DNA of 35,663 bases, taken from positions 1 through 35,663 of the forward strand of contig JAKAAZ010000002.1 of assembly GCA_021802085.1 (NCBI GenBank), given 5' to 3'. Below the pieces are notes generated by a model, which worked only from the letters and a program-made list of their open reading frames with translations, was not told where the DNA came from and ran no database searches. This stretch comes from Acidobacteriota bacterium. GTDB lineage: Bacteria; Acidobacteriota; Terriglobia; Terriglobales; Acidobacteriaceae. Of this stretch, positions 1 through 7,762 are shown in pieces; the first letter of the stretch is position 1; each line of letters opens with the position of its first letter. A program made the position numbers and the translations under genes.

Positions 1-47
1 CATTGGAATTTTTCCGGATAATTTTGTTGAGCTAGTTAAAATAAGAG

Positions 48-184
48 GAGTCATTCGGAGTCCTTCGACTTCGCTCAGGATAAACTCCGCGAAGAATCCA
101 GAGGGCGATGGCGGCGTGTACGATGCGGACATCGTCTGGATTCTTCACTTCGATCACCGCCGCGACCTCCGTTCAGAATGACTC
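48..184. repeat. REP/MITE-like palindromic intergenic element
   Basis: A nested inverted repeat fills the non-coding region downstream of recR. The outer arm at 48-60 (GAGTCATTCGGAG) is matched by 167-184 with a 5-nt insertion (CTCCG, then AATGACTC). The inner arms are a perfect 12-bp inverted repeat, GAAGAATCCAGA at 91-102 and its complement at 135-146. A further 5-bp pair (CGATG 106-110, CATCG 130-134) continues the inner stem past a GGG bulge. The whole could fold into one long hairpin of about 137 nt. I see no second copy in this window, so calling it a dispersed repeat is inference. It could also act as a terminator or mRNA stabiliser for the leftward dnaX-ebfC-recR operon. Confidence 0.55.
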
Positions 185-250
185 TACAAACTGTAAATCG
201 GCTATAAAAGCCGGCAACCAGACGGTCTCATTCGCCGGCATGAACGTCCC

Positions 251-850
251 TCATATCTCTCTGCGTCCTTCCATGGCGCGTGTCATCGTCACTTCATCCG
301 CATACTCGATATCCGCTCCAGCAGGAATGCCGGTTGCGATTCTAGTGATGCGAATCGGCATCGCGCGAAGCAACTGAAGCAGGTATCCGGCCGTGGCTTC
401 GCCTTCCACAGTGGGGTTGGTCGCCAGGATCACCTCCTGCAATGCGCCGTTCCGCGCGCGCTCAAGCAGGCTATCGATGCGGAGCTGCTCCGGACCAATT
501 CCATTCAACGGCGAAAGCGTTCCATGCAGGACGTGGTAGGCGCCGTTGAAATGCTTAGTCCTTTCAATACTGGCGATATTCGATGCCTCCTCGACGACGC
601 AGATGATGGACTGGTTGCGCGAGGGACTGCTGCAGAACTGGCACGGATCGACATCCGTAATGTTGTGGCAGATGGAGCAGAGATGAAGCTGCGCTTTCAG
701 GTCGCGAATGGCATCGGCAAGCGCGAAGGCATCCTGTTCTGTCGCGCGCAAAATGTGAAAAGAAAGGCGCTGGGCGGACTTTCTGCCGATTCCGGGCAGC
801 TTCGACAGTTCTTCAATCAACTGGTCCAGCGGTTGGGCAAAACGCGACAC
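251..850 (-). CDS. recR: Recombination mediator protein RecR
   Basis: A 199-residue RecR, the usual family length. RecR works with RecF and RecO to load RecA on single-stranded DNA gaps. Visible parts in order: an N-terminal helix-hairpin-helix (LPGIGRKSAQRL, residues 18-29), a four-cysteine zinc motif (C58, C61, C70, C73), and a Toprim domain starting near residue 80 with the acidic pair E86-E87. The start is GTG at 850. It is preceded by a good GAGGA ribosome binding site about 6 nt upstream, and the protein then matches the family from its first residues. It lies 69 nt downstream of ebfC as the last gene of dnaX-ebfC-recR, a widely conserved operon. The palindromic element at 48-184 follows it. 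Confidence 0.97.
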   Translation of the reverse strand: MSRFAQPLDQLIEELSKLPGIGRKSAQRLSFHILRATEQDAFALADAIRDLKAQLHLCSICHNITDVDPCQFCSSPSRNQSIICVVEEASNIASIERTKHFNGAYHVLHGTLSPLNGIGPEQLRIDSLLERARNGALQEVILATNPTVEGEATAGYLLQLLRAMPIRITRIATGIPAGADIEYADEVTMTRAMEGRREI

Positions 851-919
851 TGTATTTCCTCAAAAATATGTTGTGAGATGCGGTCGAAGGATGCCGATGC
901 GAGCACAGATTCCGGGCAA

Positions 920-1258
920 TCAATGGCCGAGCATGCGGAGCCACTCCGTGCCACCGAGCATCCCGGACAGCTTTCCCTGTAGCGCTTCATCAACCCGGCG
1001 GGATGCGTCATTCACAGCCGCGGCAATCAGATCCTGTAACATTTCGAGGTCCGCTGTGCTGTCTCCCGGGCCGGTGCCGACGGCGGCCGCGGATGGGTCG
1101 ACATGCACCTGCAGCACCTGTTTTTTCCCATTCATCCGCACCGTAATGGCACCGCCGCCAGCCGAGCCTTCCACCTGGATCTGCGCCATCGACAGCTCCA
1201 TCTGCTGCTGCATCTGCTGCGCTTGTCCCATCATTTCCTTAATTTTGTCCATGTCCAT
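920..1258 (-). CDS. ebfC: YbaB/EbfC family nucleoid-associated protein
   Basis: A small 112-residue YbaB/EbfC protein. The family forms dimers with a tweezer-like shape and binds DNA without strict sequence specificity. The N-terminal half is a Met/Gln-rich helix (KIKEMMGQAQQMQQQME), followed by a beta segment with the typical VRMNGKKQVLQVHVDP pattern and a C-terminal helix containing AAVNDASRR. The start is ATG at 1258 with GGAAAGG upstream; a second in-frame ATG at 1252 is possible. It lies 16 nt after dnaX and 69 nt before recR, the standard arrangement, which supports the call independently of the protein sequence. Confidence 0.93.
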   Translation of the reverse strand: MDMDKIKEMMGQAQQMQQQMELSMAQIQVEGSAGGGAITVRMNGKKQVLQVHVDPSAAAVGTGPGDSTADLEMLQDLIAAAVNDASRRVDEALQGKLSGMLGGTEWLRMLGH

Positions 1259-1274
1259 CGGGAGCCCTTTCCAC

Positions 1275-3356
1275 TTAAGATTTCGATGATTGTGGATCGC
1301 GCAAAGAGACGACGCTGCGGATCTCGGCGGAGAAAAGCTGCTGCGCGTGGCGTACCAGCGGATGGTCCTGGGGGCGGGCGCTGCCTTCCACTGTCGCGAC
1401 CGGCGCTGGTTTCCCCCGCGGCTTTCCTCCGTTCGTTGCGGACGAATCGTCCGGTTCTACCCGCACGGTGTGGCCGGGGCCTGCGATTTGCCGGAAGGAG
1501 TCACGCACGATCTGCTGCGCTTGCGTCGTGTACATCAGATCAATGAGCGTCTTCGATGCTCCTACACGGATGCGCAGTTCATTTCCATTCCATTCCCAGG
1601 TTCCCGCTTCGAGCAGGTAGCCCGCGGTTTCGTGGCCCGCCTGGATCATGGCCTGGCTAATCGCAGCGCGGAACGATTCCGTATCCATCGCGGGCGCGGT
1701 CCGCGAGTTTGCGGGTGGCGGGGAAGAAGATGGAATGTCGGTGGATGGACGCGCGTCTTCTGCTTCGGGCAGCTCAGGTTCCGGGGTGAGCAGAGCGATG
1801 GCTTGAGCGATCGACGGGGTGGCAGAATCAGCGATGGGCGTTTCCGCATACTTTGCGGGATGGGGTTCCGACCGCACCGGTGGGTTCGACAGGGGCTGGA
1901 TTTTCGGCGTTGCCGGCATCGTTGCCGGCCTAGAGGCCGCGGCAACCGGGGAACCCGACCCACTTCCGAACATACCCTGTAGAGGATGCGCCTCCGCGGT
2001 GACAGGCGATGCTGTTTCGTTGAGCATCGGAACCGGTTGCTTGAATTCCTCGCGGACGGATTGCCGCGTCGGCCGCGTCGCGGTCGCAATAGGGACTGAG
2101 GAGCGTGGTGCTGAAGACTCCAGTTGTTTCGGTGGATTGCCCGCGCCCGCCAGTCGCGGAGTTGTTGTACTGGAGCTTCCCGGCGCGCGCGAGGGAAGAG
2201 AAAGCTGGCGAAACAGGTCCTCCAGCGGCAGCAGGCGTTGCATGTGGACCAGCTTCAGCAAACCGAGTTCAAGATGGAAACGCTGCTCCTGGCGGTAGCC
2301 GAGATCGTCGAAGGTGCGCAGCATGGAATTGAGAAAGCGCGTCAGGTCCTCTTCGGAGAAGGCGGCAGCGATGCGTCCGGCGCGCGCGCTCTCTTCGTCG
2401 GAAACCTGGAGCAGTTCAGAGCCGGTTCCAGCGAGCCGGGCCATCAGGCAGTTGCGCAAAAAGCGGACCATCTGGCGAGCGATCTGTTGTGGGTTGTTTC
2501 CAGCGTCGAGCAATTGCGCGGCCTGCTCCAACATGGAGGCGGCGTTCGATTCCCTGACTGCTTCCATCATGTTCTCAAAAACCTGATTGGAAACCGTGCC
2601 CATCAGGGAGCGAATCTGCGCGGCTTCCAGCGTATGCGCGCCATTGACCAGCGGAGCGCTGGCAATCGCCTGGTCCATGATGGATAAGGCGTCGCGCATG
2701 GAGCCATCGCCGGCCTCGGCGAGCAGCGAGTACGCCGCTTCATCGACGGCAACGGATTCTTGTTCCGCGATGCCGCGCAACTGGGCGACGATCTCTTGAA
2801 AGCGCACCGCATGGAAGCTGAAATGCTGGCTGCGCGAGCGGATAGTTTGCGGAATGTCTTCCGGCTGCGTGGTCGCCATCATGAAAATGACGTGCGCCGG
2901 GGGTTCTTCCAGCGTTTTCAGCAGCGCATTGAAGGCGGCATCGGTGATCTGGTGGGCTTCGTCGAGGATGTAGATCTTGTAGCGATCGCGGGCGGGGCTG
3001 TAGCGGGCCCCTTCCCGCAGTTCGCGAATTTCATCGATGCCGCGATTGGTGGCGGCGTCGATCTCGATGACATCCATCGCATTGCCGGCGCGAATCTCGG
3101 TGCATGCGTCGCAAATTCCGCATGGCTCCGGCGTGGGGCGTTGGGGCGTGCCCTGCGGTGTGCGGCATTGCAGCGCCATGGCTAGAATCCGCGCGATGGT
3201 CGTCTTCCCGATGCCGCGATGCCCGCTGAAGATGTAGCCGTGCGCAATCCTGTCCTGCGCCAGCGCGTTCAGCAGCGTCTGCGTGACGTGGTCTTGTCCG
3301 ATCACGTCCGCGAAGCGCTGAGGGCGATATTTGCGCGCTAAAACCTGATAAGCCAT
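1275..3356 (-). CDS. dnaX: DNA polymerase III subunit gamma/tau
   Basis: The clamp-loader ATPase subunit of the replicative polymerase, 693 residues from this start. Visible features are the family N terminus MAYQVLARKYRPQRF, Walker A GHRGIGKT (45-52), a zinc module (C64, C79, C82, C85) and Walker B ILDEAH. The SRC motif is changed to SRS (IRSRSQHF): the arginine finger is kept and the cysteine is lost. A long Pro/Ser/Ala-rich linker follows, then a globular C-terminal domain consistent with full-length tau. The open frame extends upstream to 3425, but those 23 residues do not resemble the family, so ATG 3356 is preferred even though no strong ribosome binding site precedes it. I saw no convincing slippery A-run for making a separate gamma form. 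Confidence 0.95.
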   Translation of the reverse strand: MAYQVLARKYRPQRFADVIGQDHVTQTLLNALAQDRIAHGYIFSGHRGIGKTTIARILAMALQCRTPQGTPQRPTPEPCGICDACTEIRAGNAMDVIEIDAATNRGIDEIRELREGARYSPARDRYKIYILDEAHQITDAAFNALLKTLEEPPAHVIFMMATTQPEDIPQTIRSRSQHFSFHAVRFQEIVAQLRGIAEQESVAVDEAAYSLLAEAGDGSMRDALSIMDQAIASAPLVNGAHTLEAAQIRSLMGTVSNQVFENMMEAVRESNAASMLEQAAQLLDAGNNPQQIARQMVRFLRNCLMARLAGTGSELLQVSDEESARAGRIAAAFSEEDLTRFLNSMLRTFDDLGYRQEQRFHLELGLLKLVHMQRLLPLEDLFRQLSLPSRAPGSSSTTTPRLAGAGNPPKQLESSAPRSSVPIATATRPTRQSVREEFKQPVPMLNETASPVTAEAHPLQGMFGSGSGSPVAAASRPATMPATPKIQPLSNPPVRSEPHPAKYAETPIADSATPSIAQAIALLTPEPELPEAEDARPSTDIPSSSPPPANSRTAPAMDTESFRAAISQAMIQAGHETAGYLLEAGTWEWNGNELRIRVGASKTLIDLMYTTQAQQIVRDSFRQIAGPGHTVRVEPDDSSATNGGKPRGKPAPVATVEGSARPQDHPLVRHAQQLFSAEIRSVVSLRDPQSSKS

Positions 3357-3409
3357 AGGGTCGTATGAAGGAACGTTGGTTATGCGTGGGGTCCGTGACC
3401 AGCCCTTTG

Positions 3410-3415
3410 ATTGTA
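3410..3415 (-). promoter_or_regulatory. Possible -10 element for dnaX operon
   Basis: Read leftward, TACAAT lies about 50 nt upstream of the dnaX start, in the 169-nt gap between the SET gene and dnaX. It resembles a sigma-70 -10 box, but no good TTGACA-like -35 box is seen at the right distance. The gap suggests dnaX-ebfC-recR can be transcribed separately from the SET gene. Weak evidence. Confidence 0.25.
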
Positions 3416-3525
3416 TCGCTTGCACGGCTGTGCAGGGTTCGTGTCGGTGCGGTCCGCGAGGGGGCTTTCTTCGCTGTCATCGCGCTGGAATAGCGGTCGT
3501 TTCCGGTCATCGATCGCGGCTGATA

Positions 3526-4161
3526 TCAGTGGGCTTTTTGAGATTTCTTTACTTTGCCGTGGGACTCTCCGTGCCCGCTGACACGCAAAGTCCGTTTCTT
3601 GTTACTTTCCTTACCTGCGGTTTTCGCGGTCTTTGTTGCATCCGGCGGTGTGCGTTTGGGTGACGCCGGCTTCTTTTTCGCTGCGGGTTTCTCTGTCCTG
3701 GTTTTTACCGGCGGGTGTCGGCGCAGTTCTTTTTCCGCCAGCCGTTTTCGGCGTCGCAGCTCTTCGCGGGAATACATTGAGCCGCGGCATTTCTTCGCTC
3801 CACAATTGCACGGAGCCTCTTCGTCTCCGCCGTCGTAGAGGCAGTAATCGTAGCAAAGCTCCTCGCCCGCGGCGATGTCGCGGATGGCCATGATCCACAC
3901 GCGGCCGTCGATCTCCTCCGTCTCGCAATTCGCGTCGCAGGAATGGTTGATGAACATCGCCGTCCCGTGACCGTCGATGACCCTGGAACCGTCGCCGATG
4001 CCGAATAGATAGGTAACCGGTTTATTCTCATAGCGAAGATCGGCTTCTTCCTTGTCGATCAGGGGGCCGGTGTATTCGACGACGCGCGTACCTTTAGCAA
4101 TGGGCGTGGTGGTATAGCAACCGGCGGCGTGAATGGCGGAGGAGCGAATGATGAGACCCAT
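3526..4161 (-). CDS. SET-domain protein lysine methyltransferase-like
   Basis: A 211-residue protein with a compact, apparently complete SET domain (about residues 3-110) that would use S-adenosylmethionine to methylate lysines. Diagnostic motifs are NHSCDAN (72-78), GEELCYDY (99-106, with the catalytic Tyr region) and a post-SET zinc cluster (C118, C120, C125). After the domain comes an Arg/Lys-rich stretch (130-150) and a Lys/Pro/Ala/Thr tail to the end, resembling histone H1 or eukaryotic-like tails. The frame stays open to 4848, but beyond 4161 it is the antisense of the TPR gene. ATG 4161 places the start right at the SET fold; ATG 4224 is an alternative. It is co-oriented with dnaX 169 nt downstream. 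Substrate unknown. Confidence 0.88.
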   Translation of the reverse strand: MGLIIRSSAIHAAGCYTTTPIAKGTRVVEYTGPLIDKEEADLRYENKPVTYLFGIGDGSRVIDGHGTAMFINHSCDANCETEEIDGRVWIMAIRDIAAGEELCYDYCLYDGGDEEAPCNCGAKKCRGSMYSREELRRRKRLAEKELRRHPPVKTRTEKPAAKKKPASPKRTPPDATKTAKTAGKESNKKRTLRVSGHGESHGKVKKSQKAH

Positions 4162-4276
4162 GGGATATTGGAAGCAGAACAATGGAGTATAGCAGTCGGG
4201 GAACCGAGAAAATTGTCCCGGCATGGCAATGAATTCGTCTACCCAAATGGACGGAAAACCGTCCAGAATAGTAGGT

Positions 4277-5164
4277 ATGGTGTTTTCTAGAAGGACCGCC
4301 CGCATTTTGTACGTGTTGGTTGGACCGCTCCTGCTTTTGGGCGCCGCGTGCATGCTGGGCCAGCAAAGCAACCAGAATGCTCCGTCCAACGCGGCGACTG
4401 CCAACGGACAGAGCAAGACCGGCCAGCAATCATCTAGCCAGGCGCAAGGTCCCGGCAGCAAAGGGTCGACTCCTGCGCCAGCACAGAACGACCAGTCCAC
4501 GGGCAATTCGTTTCCCATGGCACAGTCGGAGGCAGCGGCGAAGGCGAATGCGCAAAAGAACGCGCAGCCGACACCGAGCGATTCTTCCGCTGCTTCCTCA
4601 GGCTCGAACTCCGATACGTCGAAGGCTGCGAGCGGCGATGGAAAATCGAGCCAGAAACATGATAGCCCGGCGGCGCAGGCCAATCCTTTTCCTGAAGCAC
4701 AATCAAAGGCGGCCGCGAAGGGCGACCAGGGGGGTGCAACGGGTGGCTCGGGAAATTCGCAAGCAGGTTCGTCTTCTCCCTCCGGCGGATACAGTTCCAG
4801 CGACGCGCATCTGCCAGCGCCCGATGTGGGCCAGGGAAATCTTGGCACCCATGAAAAGTTGGATTCCTTTACCCGGGATCAGACGCAGGATGGACGCGTC
4901 CTGGACGACCTGAATGTCGCCGATCTTTACATGAAAAACGGGAATTATCGCGGCGGGTATATGCGCTACGAGGACGCGCTCCAGTACGATCCGCAAAACG
5001 ATACAGCGCTCTACGGCATTGCGGAGGCGCTGTGCAAGGAGAATGTAACCAGCGAAGCCATGGCCCACTTCAAGAGTTATGCGACGAACAATCCGCAGGG
5101 AAAATACGCCAGAGATGCCGAAAAGATGCTGGCGCACCCGGAAAAATGCGAGCACAACCGCTGA
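4277..5164 (+). CDS. Secreted TPR-repeat protein with low-complexity linker
   Basis: A 295-residue exported protein of unknown role. It begins with a basic n-region and a hydrophobic signal segment (about 8-25, ILYVLVGPLLLLGAACM). The cysteine lies in GAAC, which is not a clean lipobox, so Sec cleavage and lipidation are both possible. Residues 30-190 are low-complexity (Gln, Ser, Ala, Asn, Gly). They include two copies of an N-x-FP-x-AQS-x-AAAK motif at residues 77-89 and 136-148. The C-terminal 90 residues form about two TPR-like helical pairs (LNVADLYMKNGNYRGGYMRYEDAL onward). The start was chosen at ATG 4277 because it gives a proper signal peptide; ATG 4223 is in frame upstream. It converges on the prepilin peptidase, with stops one base apart. 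Confidence 0.8.
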   Translation: MVFSRRTARILYVLVGPLLLLGAACMLGQQSNQNAPSNAATANGQSKTGQQSSSQAQGPGSKGSTPAPAQNDQSTGNSFPMAQSEAAAKANAQKNAQPTPSDSSAASSGSNSDTSKAASGDGKSSQKHDSPAAQANPFPEAQSKAAAKGDQGGATGGSGNSQAGSSSPSGGYSSSDAHLPAPDVGQGNLGTHEKLDSFTRDQTQDGRVLDDLNVADLYMKNGNYRGGYMRYEDALQYDPQNDTALYGIAEALCKENVTSEAMAHFKSYATNNPQGKYARDAEKMLAHPEKCEHNR

Positions 5165-5165
5165 G

Positions 5166-6047
5166 TCAGCGATAGAACGACAGATACCATGCGATCGCCG
5201 GCTTGCCGGCGAAGATGGCCAGGATGCCTGCGCCGGCAAGAAAGCTGCCAAAGGGAATGCGATCGGAGCCGCGGGCTTTGTGCCGCGCCAGCAACACGAC
5301 GGCGAACAGCGCGGCTGACAATACTCCCACAAAGTAGGCGAACAGGGCGAGCGGCAATCCCATGAATGCCGCCATCATCGCCAGCAGCTTGACATCGCCC
5401 AGGCCGAGGCCCTCCCTGCGGCGCACGATGCGGTAAAGCGCCCAGACAAGCAGCAGCATGGCTGCCGCAATGGCGGCGTCTTCCAGCGTTCGGATGGCAA
5501 CGCGCGCATGGAATCGAATTCCCGGAGCAAAAACTTTCAGCAGGAAAGCGACTGCGATGCCGGTTACGGTGAACGTGTCCGGCAGCAGCATCGTCTGCCA
5601 ATCCATGACAGCCAGCCCAAGCAAGAGAAAGCAGGCGACGGCATCGACCAGCGTTTGCCACACTGGACCAGTATGCAGGACGCAGGCCATGAACAAGGCA
5701 GCCGTGGCCAGCTCCACCAGCGGATATTGAATGGAAATCCGCGCATGGCAAGCGCGGCAACGGCCATGCAGCCATAGCCAACTGAGGACCGGAATATTGT
5801 CGCGCGCACGGATGGGCGCGCCACAGCGTGGGCAATGGGAGCTCGGCGTAACAATCGACTGATGCGCAGGCAGACGGGCAATGCAGACATTGAGAAAACT
5901 GCCGAACATCAGACCCCCCAGCAGAGCGGCGGTCACGACGACCCAGACGGGAATGAAAGCGACAAAAGGCACGCAGCCGCAGTATACGCAGGGGACGAGT
6001 AATCTACAGCATCCGATGGGCCGGTCTAATCGTAAGATGTGGAGCAT
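5166..6047 (-). CDS. pilD: Prepilin peptidase (type IV leader peptidase/PilD family)
   Basis: A polytopic inner-membrane aspartyl protease that cleaves, and in PilD also N-methylates, type IV pilin-like leader peptides. It carries the N-terminal GSFLNVCIARLP signature and a cytoplasmic zinc-type cysteine pair set (CPRCG and CRACH). Both catalytic aspartates are present, in VMDWQTMLLPD and in GLGLGDVKLL (the GxGD motif). About seven or eight hydrophobic segments follow in order. Start is uncertain: ATG 6047 gives 293 residues and overlaps the divergent mazG start, while GTG 5972 gives 268 residues, closer to family length. Neither has a clear ribosome binding site. No pilin or pilus assembly genes are in the window, so the substrate is unknown. 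Confidence 0.93.
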   Translation of the reverse strand: MLHILRLDRPIGCCRLLVPCVYCGCVPFVAFIPVWVVVTAALLGGLMFGSFLNVCIARLPAHQSIVTPSSHCPRCGAPIRARDNIPVLSWLWLHGRCRACHARISIQYPLVELATAALFMACVLHTGPVWQTLVDAVACFLLLGLAVMDWQTMLLPDTFTVTGIAVAFLLKVFAPGIRFHARVAIRTLEDAAIAAAMLLLVWALYRIVRRREGLGLGDVKLLAMMAAFMGLPLALFAYFVGVLSAALFAVVLLARHKARGSDRIPFGSFLAGAGILAIFAGKPAIAWYLSFYR

Positions 6048-6930
6048 GACGCAAACTTCGCATCGATCCAACAGACGGTCAATACCTCCGTCCTCGCAGA
6101 CCGAACAAGACTCGCTACAGCAGGCGTTCACGCGCGCGATAGAGATCATGGCTCGCTTGCGCGGACCAGGCGGGTGCCCGTGGGACCGCGAGCAGACATT
6201 CGATTCCATCCGCAGATATACCCTCGAAGAGACCTATGAGGTTCTCGATGCCATCGAACATAAGGACTGGCCGGGACTGAAGGATGAACTTGGCGACTTG
6301 TTCCTGCAGGTGCTGTTCTACGCGGAAATGGCGCGGGAAGCAGGGTATTTCACGCTGCAGGATGTGATGGACAGCCTCAGCGAAAAACTGATTCGCAGAC
6401 ATCCGCACGTATTCGCCAACAGAGAGGGAGTGGAGACCTCCGCGCAGGTGGTTGCAAATTGGGAAGAGATCAAGAAATCGGAGCGCGCGGAATCAGTCAA
6501 CCCGAAAGAGACATCATTGCTCGACGCTGTGCCGCGCGCGCTGCCGGCGTTGATGGAGGCCGGCAAACTGGGGAGCAAGGCGGCAACGATTGGCTTCGAT
6601 TGGGAAAGCGCCGAGCCAGTTTTTGACAAGCTTCAGGAGGAGTTGAACGAATTGCGGGAGGCGATGGCGAAGGGGCACCGCGACCAGCAGGAGGAGGAAC
6701 TGGGAGACGTTCTGTTTACGGTCGTCAACCTGGCCCGCAAGCTGGGAGTGCAATCCGAATTTGCGCTGCGTGGATCGAATGCGAAATTTCGGCGCAGGTT
6801 CGCGGCCATGGAGCGATCCGACACAATGGCCGCGCCGCTGGCCCAACTCGCTCCCGAGGCATTGGAGGAACTCTGGAATGGCGTCAAAGCTCGTGAAGGA
6901 AAGGACCCAGCCGGTGAGCAACCCCGTTGA
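6046..6930 (+). CDS. mazG: Nucleoside triphosphate pyrophosphohydrolase MazG
   Basis: A 294-residue MazG that hydrolyses NTPs to NMP and pyrophosphate, a house-cleaning enzyme. It has the two-domain layout of the long MazG form. The first domain starts at MARLRGPGGCPWDREQTF, continues with LEETYEVLDAI and ends its metal site with DELGDLFLQVLFYAEMA. The second repeats the pattern in LQEELNELREAM and EEELGDVLFTVVNLARK. The ExxE and ExxD acidic residues for magnesium are present in both. ATG 6046 was chosen as the nearest plausible start before the fold; ATG 6037 is also possible. The GNAT gene overlaps its 3' end, suggesting one transcript. Confidence 0.95.
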   Translation: MTQTSHRSNRRSIPPSSQTEQDSLQQAFTRAIEIMARLRGPGGCPWDREQTFDSIRRYTLEETYEVLDAIEHKDWPGLKDELGDLFLQVLFYAEMAREAGYFTLQDVMDSLSEKLIRRHPHVFANREGVETSAQVVANWEEIKKSERAESVNPKETSLLDAVPRALPALMEAGKLGSKAATIGFDWESAEPVFDKLQEELNELREAMAKGHRDQQEEELGDVLFTVVNLARKLGVQSEFALRGSNAKFRRRFAAMERSDTMAAPLAQLAPEALEELWNGVKAREGKDPAGEQPR

Positions 6931-7696
6931 CAAGATGATCGAAATCAGAAAAATGATTTCCATTCCAGATTTGGAAGCCTGTGTTGCTCTGCAACAGTCG
7001 GTATGGCAATTCGCCGATCTCGATGTGATCCCACGCAGAATCTTCGTAGTGGCGGGCGCCATTGGCGGTCAGGTATTCGGTGCATGGGACGGAACGAGAC
7101 TTGTGGGTTATGTTGTGGCCGTACCAGGTGTGCGCGATGGATTCTCGTACCTGCATTCGCACATGCTGGCCGTGTCGCCGGAATATCGAAATCATGGCAT
7201 CGGCAAAATGTTAAAAATTGCGCAAAGGGACGATGCGATGGCGAGGGGAATCAATTTGATCGAGTGGACATTCGATCCGATGGAAACAAAAAATGCATAT
7301 TTCAATATTGAACGGCTGGGCGCGGTGGTTCGACGATATACGCCTGATTTTTATGGCCTCTCCACCTCTCCATTGCATGGCGCACTCCCCACCGATCGAC
7401 TGCACGCGGAATGGTGGTTGAAATCAGAGCGAGTGGTGGCATTGATGACTGGGCAGGATATGCCGGAATGCAGCATAGAGGAAACTATTACTGTTACATA
7501 TGAGACTGAGCAGACGAGTGATACACTCCAGCCTCCCTCCGTATTGGCGTTAGAATTGCTGTTGAAAGTACGGCGGCAATTTCTTGCAGCCTTTTCTGGT
7601 GGTTTTACTGTTTTACGGTTTCAAAGATTGTCCGGCGACTCCGCTTGCTATCGGCTTGGGCGCTGGGATGAATCCAGCGCGATCGTTCGCGGCTAG
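6878..7696 (+). CDS. GNAT-family N-acyltransferase (COG3375 type)
   Basis: A 272-residue GNAT-fold acyltransferase of the group often found beside MenC/NSAR genes. Recognisable blocks are LQQSVWQFADLDVIPRR, GGQVFGAWDG, the LHSHMLAVSPEYRNHGIGKMLK acyl-CoA binding stretch (R/Q-x-x-G-x-G/A equivalent RNHGIG), and the group-specific IEWTFDPMETKNAYFNIERLGAVVRRYTPDFYG. In characterised NSAR operons the partner GNAT is a succinyl-CoA:D-amino acid N-succinyltransferase; that role here is inference. ATG 6878 has a strong GGAGGAA site 7 nt upstream but lies inside mazG. GTG 6914 and ATG 6935 are alternatives nearer to the usual family N terminus. The next gene starts 66 nt downstream. Confidence 0.88.
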   Translation: MASKLVKERTQPVSNPVDKMIEIRKMISIPDLEACVALQQSVWQFADLDVIPRRIFVVAGAIGGQVFGAWDGTRLVGYVVAVPGVRDGFSYLHSHMLAVSPEYRNHGIGKMLKIAQRDDAMARGINLIEWTFDPMETKNAYFNIERLGAVVRRYTPDFYGLSTSPLHGALPTDRLHAEWWLKSERVVALMTGQDMPECSIEETITVTYETEQTSDTLQPPSVLALELLLKVRRQFLAAFSGGFTVLRFQRLSGDSACYRLGRWDESSAIVRG

Positions 7697-7762
7697 CCGG
7701 ATGCCGGATCGTATCGAAGTTTGCGACCGCTGCGATTGGATTCAGCTTTCGGGAGAGTGTTT

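Noticed and set aside
1119-1130. A-run (T-run on plus) in ebfC considered as a frameshift signal
   Set aside because: The protein reads through in one frame (NGKKQV) as in the family; no stop or alternate product is implied.
1290-2298. Rightward overlapping frames across dnaX
   Set aside because: Arg/Gly-rich shadows of the dnaX linker, with no start signals or family features.
4162-4848. Extension of the SET protein frame upstream to 4848
   Set aside because: The translated sequence is antisense to the TPR gene's low-complexity region and has no SET features; ATG 4161 fits the fold.
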